Shown: piece after piece, positions 8,436 to 16,104 of the stretch
How positions within the stretch are numbered: position 1 is the stretch's first letter
How the letters are laid out: the number at the start of each line of letters is the position of its first letter
Source: Burkholderiaceae bacterium
GTDB taxonomy: Bacteria > Pseudomonadota > Gammaproteobacteria > Burkholderiales > Burkholderiaceae_E
Direction: 5' to 3'
DNA: 64,000 bases
Assembly: GCA_016710525.1 (NCBI GenBank)
Contig: JADJVQ010000136.1
Location: 1 to 64,000, forward strand
Position numbers and translations under genes: made by a program
The notes under the pieces: generated by a model
Databases searched by the model: none
Told to the model about the DNA's origin: nothing
What the model saw: only the letters and a program-made list of their open reading frames with translations

Positions 8436-9026
8436 CTACTCCTTCAGATAGTCGCCAAGCCCCTGATCCGCGAAGACCTTGCGGATGCGCTTGATCTCCT
8501 CGTACAAGGTACCGCGCGGAATTCGGAGCCGCTCGGCGGCCTCTTTGATCGTCAGCCCCTCCTCGCCGAGCATCTGGCACAACTGCCTCTGGACCGGCGT
8601 CAGCCGAGCCAGGGCGCGACCGATGTCGATGCGCGCGTGGTGGTGATCGACGGCGCCGGCCTCGTCCGGTTGGGCAGATTCGTCGTCGGCCAGCAGATCG
8701 GCGAGCGTCATGCCGTCCTCCGAGCCGTCGAGTGCCGCGTCGAGCGAGAGCGCGTCCTGTTCACCGGCGCGCTTGTCGGCGGCCTGCTCGCGGATCAGAT
8801 CCGTGAGTTTGTTGCGGATGACCTGGGCCATGTAGGCCACAGGGGGTGCATCCGGATCGGGCGGGAGTTTCCGGCGCACCACGATCCAGTGCGCCAGGCA
8901 CTCCTGCATCAGATCGTCGAACTCCTCGCGGGCGAGGCTTCGCGATCGCCTTCTGAACTCACCCACCAGCTTCTTCGTAACCGCGATCTCCCATCGCTGG
9001 AGACCCTCTCCCGCCTTGAGCGCCAT
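8436..9026 (-). CDS. Sigma-70-like (ECF-type) sigma factor of the ICE
   Basis: This 196-residue protein starts at ATG 9026. Residues 20-90 resemble sigma region 2 (EEFDDLMQECLAHWIVVRRK, then YMAQVIRNKLTDLIREQAAD). Residues 130-190 resemble region 4 with a recognition HTH (ALARLTPVQRQLCQML, then TIKEAAERLRIPRGTLYEEI). A linker of variable acidic sequence lies between. It should recruit RNA polymerase to ICE promoters. Being first in the parA-parB transcription unit and divergent from the alpA-like gene, it is well placed to control the element. A phage-type sigma-like activator without region 2 function cannot be excluded. Confidence 0.7.
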   Translation of the reverse strand: MALKAGEGLQRWEIAVTKKLVGEFRRRSRSLAREEFDDLMQECLAHWIVVRRKLPPDPDAPPVAYMAQVIRNKLTDLIREQAADKRAGEQDALSLDAALDGSEDGMTLADLLADDESAQPDEAGAVDHHHARIDIGRALARLTPVQRQLCQMLGEEGLTIKEAAERLRIPRGTLYEEIKRIRKVFADQGLGDYLKE

Positions 9027-9376
9027 GTCTCTCCCCGTCGGTTGCCGGACGGGAAGGAGATCGAGCGAAGATCAGCGAAAGAAAAAGTCGACGAACGACC
9101 TAGGTCGAGCGCCCAGGACGCCAGCGATGGAGAGACGTCCCGACACTTTTGGGCGGGATTCCGTAACCGGACATCGAGGGGCTTCTCGATAGATGACGAA
9201 GCCGGCGAACCGTGGCGACAGACGCCAGGACGCCCGGCCGATGCCTCCAGGGTCGCGAGGCGCCACTTCGGTGGCGGCCACGCGAGGTCTACGGTTCTGA
9301 AAGTCGGTCGGCGGCCGCTACGCGCGGCCCAATGCCGGAAGCCGGGGCGGCTTCTCGACCGAGAACGGGGGTGCGA
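9027..9376. promoter_or_regulatory. Divergent intergenic control region, sigma factor / AlpA
   Basis: This stretch of about 350 bases holds no convincing gene. It contains a perfect 12-base palindrome, CGACCTAGGTCG, at 9096-9107, preceded by GTCGAC, and a 6-bp inverted repeat CCCGTC/GACGGG at 9034-9053 just upstream of the sigma gene. Such sites between two divergent regulators suggest operators, but no -10/-35 pair is clear enough to call. Confidence 0.4.
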
Positions 9377-9862
9377 ATGAAGCGCGGAAGGCAGTTCGGG
9401 GACACGGCGCGGGCCGCCGGCGTCACGAAACCGAAGGGGATGGATCCTCGGCTCGACCGAGAGATCGATGACGATCGTGCCGCCGGCCGAGATGGTGCCG
9501 ACTTGCTTCGGGAGGCAGTGCGCGAGACCGAGCCACTGGGCGCGTTCGACGGGCGGGCGATCCGGGAGCTGTACAAGACCGCGCCTGCCGACCCCAAGGG
9601 GCTGAGGCGCACGATCCGCCGCAGCGAGCTACGTCAGATCGTTCCGCTGGCGGACTCGACGATCTACGAACTGGAGCGCCGCGGGGAATTTCCGCAGCGG
9701 TTCTATCTCACCGCGCGCTGCGTGGTGTGGGATTTGCGCGAAATCGAGGCGTGGATCGAGGCGCGACGGAATGCGCCGAACGCCGCGCCGCCGAAACGCG
9801 CGCCCTTGCCCGATGTGCGTCAGCGCAAGCGCCGGCAGGTCAGAGGCGCGCCTGCATCGTAA
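9377..9862 (+). CDS. AlpA-family transcriptional regulator/excisionase-like protein
   Basis: This 161-residue protein starts at ATG 9377 after a G-rich stretch. Its core, RRSELRQIVPLADSTIYELE followed by RRGEFPQRFYLTARCVVWDL and REIEAWIEARR, is the AlpA/MerR-like excisionase HTH (I-V-P-L-S-x-S-T-I-Y, R-x-G-x-F-P). AlpA proteins regulate or assist excision of P4-like prophages and islands. The N-terminal 90 residues are unusual in being long and charged, and the tail is basic (RQRKRRQVR). It is divergent from the sigma/parA unit and 68 bases or more before the unknown gene. Upstream in-frame ATGs exist at 9212 and 9332 but have poorer context. Confidence 0.7.
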   Translation: MKRGRQFGDTARAAGVTKPKGMDPRLDREIDDDRAAGRDGADLLREAVRETEPLGAFDGRAIRELYKTAPADPKGLRRTIRRSELRQIVPLADSTIYELERRGEFPQRFYLTARCVVWDLREIEAWIEARRNAPNAAPPKRAPLPDVRQRKRRQVRGAPAS

Positions 9863-9929
9863 CGAGCACCATGGCCGGCGGGACTGGCGTCCGTTCTCGA
9901 ACTAACCACCCAGAGACCTCCTGGTCTTC

Positions 9930-11158
9930 TTGCCGAGGCGACCTCTCTTCTGGTCAACTACGCAGGGCAAGTCGACTTCGACAGGGAGTTGCAAGAGTCG
10001 CCAGTCTCTTCAAAGCCCCTCATCGCCAGACAACGAGGCTTCTTTGGCCGATCCTTCTTATCGCGACACCGCACTCCGCTACTGCGTAGACGACTTGCCA
10101 GGCGCAAGTCTCCCCGGCGCTCGCCTTCAAGGCATCCTCGAGAGTATGCGGCTCGGCAGGCGGGTGACAGCGCTATCGTTGACCTTCTTGCAGAAGGAAC
10201 GCCTGGAAGCTCTGCATCGATTGGCTACTGGTCAACTGACCTACGACAGCTTTCGTGAAACGGCGCTTACCGAGCAAGCTGCTCGGATCGAGGCTGCGAC
10301 CACCGCAAGGCTCGCGGCAGAAGCGGAAGAGTGCGCGCGCAGAGCGGCAATGGAGGAGAAGGCGAACCGAGCCATGGAGCAGGCGGAAGCGGCTCGCCTG
10401 GCCAGGGAACGCGATCCCAGGTACATCGCCCAGATCAAGCAGCGGGAACTGCGGGCGCGCTACGGCATCGACACTTATGTCGATCAAGACTATTTCAGTC
10501 GCCTGATGGCGATCCTGAAGCGCGTCGATGCCGGCCAGCGATTGAGCGCGGAGGACTTCGTTTGGCTATCTACGGCCGGCGAAGCCTACTTCACCGACGA
10601 GTTGCGGGCCGCCCACCACCGACTTGAAGCGGACTTCTTCGCCACCGAATTCGAGAAGACACGCGACCCCTGGGCCGCAGTCAATGCCAGTGGCCATTAC
10701 CGCAAGTGCGATCGCCCCGCCGATGCCGATTCGCTGCTGCGCACGATCAGCGTGGAGCCGCAGAAGTCGCCCAAGCTCAAGTCCGCGCTATGCACCACCC
10801 ATGGCGGTGTCATGCGGGACCTTGGACGCTGGAACGAGGCTCTGCACCTCGGCCACCAGGCACACGCGTTCAAGCCTGACGACTACCGGCCATGCACGTT
10901 GCTGGGCGCGGTTCACGTGGAGATGGGTGACTACGGTCTCGGGCAGGAGTGGTACGCCAAGGCGGTCGAGCGAGGCGCCTCCGAGGATTCCGTCGACCAG
11001 GATCTGCGGAGCATCTTTTTCGGGCGGATCAGGCTAAGCAGCAACAAATCCGCGAGTTTCTCCTTCGACAGGATTCCGTTCGCTATGCATGGGTAAGGGA
11101 AAGGCCCACAAACGGCTTTGCCAAGCCTAGACAGCGAGCACGGTCAGGTACCACCTAA
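9930..11158 (+). pseudogene. Unknown coiled-coil + TPR-like cargo protein, frameshifted near its end
   Basis: I do not recognise a named family. Coding signal is clear from about 10,150: FLQKERLEALHRLATGQLTY, then a charged coiled coil (EAATTARLAAEAEECARRAA and on), then KQRELRARYGIDTYVDQDYF, KRVDAGQRLSAEDFVWLSTA and a TPR-like C-terminus (TTHGGVMRDLGRWNEALHLG, LLGAVHVEMGDYGLGQEWYA). A one-base change in a five-T run near 11,018 moves the last part (QAKQQQIREFLLRQDSVRYA) to the frame ending at 11,158. The start is uncertain: 9930, 10,146 or an upstream frameshift. It lies between alpA and the putative att site, a typical cargo position. Confidence 0.55.
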
Positions 11159-11187
11159 CCTCTGCTGTGCGCTACGCATAAGCCCGC

Positions 11188-11442
11188 TTAGTCTTCCCAC
11201 TCGATCCCTCGCCACTTCCTGCGCCCAACCCTCAACGCAAGTCGAATCGGCCGCGACTCACATACTGCGATGCGTCGCCCGAAGGCCGGTTTCTCGGTCG
11301 ACCTGATCGACGACCCGTCCGGAAGATGCCGACACAGAACGACCACTCGCAGCCGACGAACCCGGCCGACGAACCGCCTCTTGGCGCCTCGCTTCGCGAA
11401 CCAATGAGGGAAAGTCGCAGGCGATACGGACGGACACTTCAT
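11188..11442 (-). CDS. Small arginine-rich ORF overlapping the TrlF-type gene
   Basis: An 84-residue ORF begins at ATG 11,442, overlapping the stop of the TrlF-type gene (ATGA), and ends TAA at 11,188. It has about 17 arginines and three cysteines (MKCPS, VVLCRH, AVCESR). The C-terminus is GIEWED, whose IEWE equals the C-terminus of GuaA because the 12-base guaA repeat is read in the same frame. No known domain is recognised. It may be a real coupled partner or an ORF created by the attachment site. Confidence 0.35.
   Translation of the reverse strand: MKCPSVSPATFPHWFAKRGAKRRFVGRVRRLRVVVLCRHLPDGSSIRSTEKPAFGRRIAVCESRPIRLALRVGRRKWRGIEWED
11195..11206. repeat. Copy of guaA 3' end; candidate distal attachment site
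   Basis: TCCCACTCGATC here is identical to 16,109-16,120 in the last codons of guaA, in the same orientation. With one gap the match extends into TCGCC. It lies between the unknown cargo gene and the TrlF-type gene, that is, at the far side of an integrase-containing segment of about 4.9 kb, as expected of an att direct repeat. Confidence 0.5.
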
Positions 11443-14420
11443 CACGTAGCAACCCTCAGCCGCCGCGCTCGCTCGCGGAATGCACGTTCTCCGCCTTCGA
11501 GGATTGCGCAAACAGCCCTTCGAATCGCACTGTTCTCGAGCCCACCGCTTTCGTAGGTGATGTCGGGCAGCTGACCAGGCCGATGTGGACCGCAGCGAGC
11601 CACAATCACTTGGTCAACGTCGGTATTGACGACAAGATTGGCGTTGTGGGTCACGACAATGATCTGTCTACGCCGTTTGGCTTCGCGGAAGACTGGAACC
11701 AAATCGTCGAAAACCGACTGCGGATCCAAGTTCTCCTCGGGCTGATCAATTATTAGAGGACGATCATCTTCGGCGTCTATGGCCAAGTAGAGCAACAGCA
11801 GGACAATGCCTCGCGTCCCTGGTGAAAGGTGCTCAACCTCTAGCCCGTCGTACTGCAAACCATAACCAACCTGGATGTGGTCGGTGCTGTACAACCACGC
11901 CACCACTCTCCGTGCCCAATCACGAAGGTTCGCCTGAACGGGCATGTGCTGCTTGAGTCCTTCCGCATAGCTGGCGACAAAGGCGGCCATGGCACTGGCG
12001 ACCTCCGCGGCCGTCCCCTGCCGCCAAGCCGCGGCCAGTGACGCGTCGGCTGTCTTGCGCAGTTCGCCCTTGCCCCGGAACGGACCAGTCCGCAGATCAA
12101 GCAGAGCCTCGCCGCGCTCAGTCCACGCGTCGAGATCAACAATGCGTCGAACGGAGAACGACAGCTTGGATAGCGCGCCTTGAGCCGAAGCGATGCGCCC
12201 CTTTAGGGGCGCGTATAGAGCGGCGAGTTCGCGCTCTTCCTCAATCACCGCATCAAAGATTCCTGGTACGCGGTGTTGCGCTGCTCACGCAAGACCTTCA
12301 GCATTTCGTCGGCTTTGCCGGCGCGCTCGATCTCGCCCACGATCTTGGCAAACGCCGTTTCGGCCTTCGAGATCTTCTCAGAGAGCAGCTTGTAGCGCCG
12401 GGCGTTCTGCTCATCAACACCGACCACGCGCTGTAGGCGATCGCGTTCGCGTTCTAGCAGGCGCAGGGTCAGGCTCGAAAGGTCCGCATCCTCGGCAATC
12501 AACGGTATGGTTGGATCAGCCTTCGCGTCTTCTGGTGGGTCGGTCAGTGCCGGTCCCTCCAACTTCTTTAGCTCCGTCTGCGCCGCGCGGACGCGGTCAT
12601 TCAGCAGGGTATCGACGCTTCCCGCGAACTGCACGGCGAACGCGTTCCAATCAACATCGCTCAGCCCAGCATCTTCGCGCCGCTGTTTCAAGTCGACTAT
12701 CCAGTCTGGAACACGCCGCTGTCGGAAATCCGCAATATCAGCCTGGAGGCCAATCAGGGCCTGCACCTTGAGCTTGACGGCGCGCGCCGCGCGTTGACTC
12801 TCTTCGACAGCAGTCGCGATCACCTCGAGGCGCTTGGCGCGCTGTTCTTGGCCCTTCGGCACTAGCAGCTTGCGGTCCGCCTTGTCCTTTTGTCGACCGC
12901 CTTCCTCTTTCCTCCCGATCCTTGCTGAGCGCCCTCAGGCCGTCCTTGCGCAGTTGCTCGCTGGTGATAGCGTCGGCTGCGCGCTCATGCCTGCTCTGGC
13001 GGTCGCGCGCCTCGCGCGCCGGTTCCAGACGCTGCGACAGCAACGCCGAAAAGTCTTCCGCACCCAGCCGATCCGGCCTCGGCGTGCGCCTGGAAAATCA
13101 CGCGCTGGATCTCCGCGACCAGCGCATCGTCCAAACCCTCGGACGAGCAAAGCTGCTCGACAAATTGCTGCGAAAGGTACTGCACATGCGGCGCATCGAA
13201 CAATTCCTCGGCCTCGACTGCGGCAACCTGGTTCTCCGTGTCATCGCCAGCTTCCCAGCTGAGCCTCACGCTCGAGCCAGACAAGAACTCGGCGGCGCGA
13301 CGAAGGAACGAGCTCTTGCTCAATTGCGACGACACCCCGAACGCCCCGGTGGCAATGAGGTCCGCGAGCGCGGTCTTGCCCGAACCTCTCGCGCCAATGA
13401 TCGCAACCATCCCGGCGTTGATCGGAACGCGGTTCGGCCTCATCCAAGGCGCGTTGGAAACCTCCACAGATCGCATGCAGTTGCCGGGCAGTGCGCCGCG
13501 AGGCGGCGTTTCGCCAATATGCACTCGCCCCTCCGGCTCGATAGCCGCGTGTCTCAGCGTGTCGAACGTCAAGTCACCGTTGAGCCAACATCGGCGCGCA
13601 AGCTCTGGTACTCCGACGCGATCAGCTTCGTGCGCATCAGATCCATGCAAACACGGCTTGCGTCCGCTCCATTTCTTCTCGAGATCATCGACTGTCGCGG
13701 CGCCCCTGCCCAAGTAGAACTCGATCTGCTTCGGATTCGCCGTAAAGATGATGTGCGCGAGACCTTCGATGTTCTTTCGCGTCGCCTCCCATGCTCCACC
13801 GTCACCTTGCAGGCCCGAAGTGCCATCGCGTCCGCTGCCGGCCACTGCAATCAGGCAGTGTTCCTGCACCCATGCGCTTTCTTTCCAAGCGGTTCGCAGG
13901 TCGTCGGGATTCAGCTTGAACTGGTTCACACCCTCGCGGTGTGCGACGGCATCATCGAGCAGCGACGGGTCGTGGACCCGTCCAAGACGAATCAGATCAC
14001 CACGCTTGCAGCGGAATGTCTCGCCCTGATACTTGAACGTAAGTCCGTCCAAGAAGTGGTGGATTCGCTGTACATGGTCGGCTTCGTGAGGGGAGAAGAG
14101 CAGGTGGAGGTTAATCCCGGAACCCTTATTGGTCTCGATGGACAGCCGAAACTCCACGTTCGGAAATATCAGTCCCACGCCTTGCAGGCGACCAGCCTCT
14201 TTCGAGCATCGGTGTCGATATAGCCCTCGATACCGCAGTAGTCGGTAATCCCGAGAGCGCGGGATCGGGGATCGCTCTGCTCGATCTTGCTGACAAAGAC
14301 ATCCCACGGATCGGAACCTTTGTACTGGTCGTTGAGCGCGGTTCCTGGTGTGTGAAGGTGTGGGTCCCATCTATGCCATCTAGAACCCCGTGGGTCGCTT
14401 CCGTCGATCTTAAGTTCCAT
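11442..14420 (-). pseudogene. trlF: TrlF-type PHP domain + SMC-like AAA ATPase, about 990 codons, multiply frameshifted
   Basis: ATG at 14,420 gives MELKIDGSDPRGSRWHRWDP and a PHP-type HLHTP (His21, His23) followed by GITDY. After a shift near 14,175 the PHP domain continues (NVEFRL, INLHLLFSP, CLHGSDAH), then a Walker A box GARGSGKT near 13,380. Further shifts near 12,985, 12,865 and 12,246 carry it through a long charged coiled coil to an ABC-type signature (EHLSPGTRG), Walker B (LIIDQPEENLD) and H-switch (VVTHNANLVV). This is the layout of TrlF-type PHP-SMC ATPases, a conflict/defence-associated group of unproven activity. At least four single-base shifts break it. It lies 128 bases downstream of the integrase. 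The junction at 12,246 looks like a lost A (FDAVIEEE in frame), not a true gene boundary. Confidence 0.75.
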
Positions 14421-14548
14421 AGCACTTCGCGTGTCGTTGAGCGCTCGCAGTTGCTCCGCGCCAGTTACCCGAGAGCCGCCATTCTTGGATGCTCATCATG
14501 AATGGCAGATGCGAACTCTGCGTGATGGATCTTGTTGTAGCGATGGCG

Positions 14549-15808
14549 TCATATCGGCGCCGCCGTCGTCACCACCTTCATGCTCGGCGGCAGCAACGTC
14601 GGGGTGTGCGACTTCCCCGCGACCCACGCATCGATCATGTCCGCCCACTCCTGCAGCATGTGACGCCGCTGCTCTGCATATTCCGCCTTGTTGTAGACGC
14701 CGCGCGATGAGCGCCCGTCTTCGTGGGCAAGGCACTTCTCGATCCAGTCGCTGTTGAAGCCGAGCTCGTTCAGGATGGTCGAGCCGGTGCGGCGCAGGTC
14801 GTGCACGGTGAATGGCTCCAGCGGGAGCTTCGCTTCCTTGGCTCGCTCCGCGACGGTCTGGGTGACCCGGTTCAAGGTGGCCTTCGACATGCAGCGATCG
14901 GCGTCATAGCGCGAGGGCAGCAGGAAGCGTGAGCCGCCGGCACAGGTGCGCAGTGCCACCATGATGTCCAGCGCCTGCTGCGACAGGTAGACGTTGTGGG
15001 GCTTGCCGGCCTTCATGCGGCTCTTCGGAATCGTCCAGACGGCGTTCTCGAAGTCGACCTCGTCCCAGGTGGCCTCGATCAGCTCGCTCTTGCGCACGAG
15101 CGTCAGCAGGATCAGGCGCAGCGCCAGGCGGATGGTCGGCAGGGTCGCGGTGGCGTCCAGCACCCGGTGCATGACGCGGATCTCGGACGGCGACAGCGCG
15201 CGGTCCTTGGCCACGAAGGTGGCGATCGATGAGGGGCCGACTTCGTCCGCGGGATTCGGCGCCTTGTCGCCATGCAGCGCCGCGAAACCGAACACCTGCT
15301 TGACGATGTCGCGCACGTGCACGGCGGTCGCCGGCGCGCCGCGTGCCTTGACCTTGGCGCACAGGTTGCGCAGGTCCTCCGGGCCGATCTCGGCCATCAG
15401 CCGGTTCCGGAACACCGGCATGATGTCCCGGTCGATGATGCTCTTGCGCATCGACTTGGTGCTCTCGGCCATCCTGGCTTCTTCCAGCCAGCGTTTGGTG
15501 AACTCCTCGAAGGTCTTGGCCTCGGCCGTCCTGAGCTTCTCGCGCTGCTTCTCCTGGGAGGGAGATCGGCCTTCGGCGATCGCCTTGCGCGCTTCCGTGC
15601 AGCGCTCGCGCGCCATCAGAAGCGAGATCCCGTCCTTCGACCCGTAGCGGCCGATCGTGAGCGTTTCGCGCCGGCCGTTGAGCCGGTAGTCGAGACGGAA
15701 AGTGATCGTGCCCCTGGGGGAGACGGTCACGTACATCCCGTCCCGGTCGGCGATCTTGTAGGTGGTGGCCTGGGGCTTGATGCCCCTGAGCGTGCCATCG
15801 GACAGCAT
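14549..15808 (-). CDS. P4-type tyrosine recombinase (integrase)
   Basis: ATG at 15,808 has GAGGAGGG upstream and gives MLSDGTLRGIKP, the usual P4 integrase N-terminus. A GTG at 15,844 is in frame but would be read through a repeat. The protein is 419 residues: an N-terminal DUF4102 arm-binding domain (DGMYVTVSPRGTITFRLDYR, LTIGRYGSKDGISL), a core-binding SAM-like domain, and the catalytic domain with Arg in LTLVRKSEL, FTVHDLRRTG (His-x-x-Arg), CLAHE and the tyrosine in SRGVYNKAEY. It catalyses site-specific integration and excision. It is intact and is read away from guaA, 300 bases from its stop, the usual place for an element integrated at the guaA 3' end. Confidence 0.93.
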   Translation of the reverse strand: MLSDGTLRGIKPQATTYKIADRDGMYVTVSPRGTITFRLDYRLNGRRETLTIGRYGSKDGISLLMARERCTEARKAIAEGRSPSQEKQREKLRTAEAKTFEEFTKRWLEEARMAESTKSMRKSIIDRDIMPVFRNRLMAEIGPEDLRNLCAKVKARGAPATAVHVRDIVKQVFGFAALHGDKAPNPADEVGPSSIATFVAKDRALSPSEIRVMHRVLDATATLPTIRLALRLILLTLVRKSELIEATWDEVDFENAVWTIPKSRMKAGKPHNVYLSQQALDIMVALRTCAGGSRFLLPSRYDADRCMSKATLNRVTQTVAERAKEAKLPLEPFTVHDLRRTGSTILNELGFNSDWIEKCLAHEDGRSSRGVYNKAEYAEQRRHMLQEWADMIDAWVAGKSHTPTLLPPSMKVVTTAAPI

Positions 15809-15832
15809 CGGCGGTCCCTCCTCTCGGAGGAA

Positions 15833-15988
15833 TTTTACCGTCACGATGATTTGGCCGCTACAACTGCGCTAAGTTGTTGTTTCGTCTTGGTTTTCTGACT
15901 ATTTTTTACCGTCAATGACCAGAACGTGCTGACGGTAAAAAATTCGGAGGGTGTCAGTGCCAGATTTTTACCGTCAGATTTACCGTCA
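15833..15988. repeat. Five TTTACCGTCA repeats upstream of the integrase
   Basis: TTTACCGTCA occurs at 15,833-15,843, 15,902-15,914, 15,965-15,976 and 15,979-15,988 and inverted at 15,930-15,942. The second and the inverted copy form a perfect 13-base inverted repeat (TTTTTTACCGTCA). Multiple short repeats between an integrase start and the att core are typical of arm-type integrase or excisionase sites, or of an operator controlling int. Confidence 0.7.
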
Positions 15989-16006
15989 AACTGGAAGGCA
16001 TCCCCC

Positions 16007-16087
16007 CGATAGATGTCGATAGATTTCAACAGACGTTCTCTATACGGGACAAGCACTTAGCAGCGAATTCCGATAGACCCCGATAGA
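16007..16087. repeat. Four CGATAGA repeats next to the guaA 3' end
   Basis: CGATAGA starts at 16,007, 16,017, 16,071 and 16,081: two pairs, each spaced ten bases (one helical turn), 64 bases apart. The surrounding 32 bases of each pair are also similar and both end in AGACGT. They lie 22-100 bases from the guaA stop and are candidate recombinase or excisionase binding sites. Confidence 0.65.
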
Positions 16088-16104
16088 CGCTGAAAGACGT
16101 CGAA

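Noticed and set aside
12245..12248. True gene boundary (GTGA overlap) inside the TrlF-type region
   Set aside because: The overlapping frame reads FDAVIEEE continuously with the downstream part, so one lost A explains it better than two genes.
1..15000. Programmed ribosomal frameshifting as the cause of the broken ICE genes
   Set aside because: The shifts occur in both directions, several per gene, without slippery heptamers or a common context.
15809..16104. tRNA gene as attachment site of the integrase
   Set aside because: No cloverleaf or TTC-type T-loop is visible. The element abuts the guaA stop, and the repeats there are short integrase-type sites.
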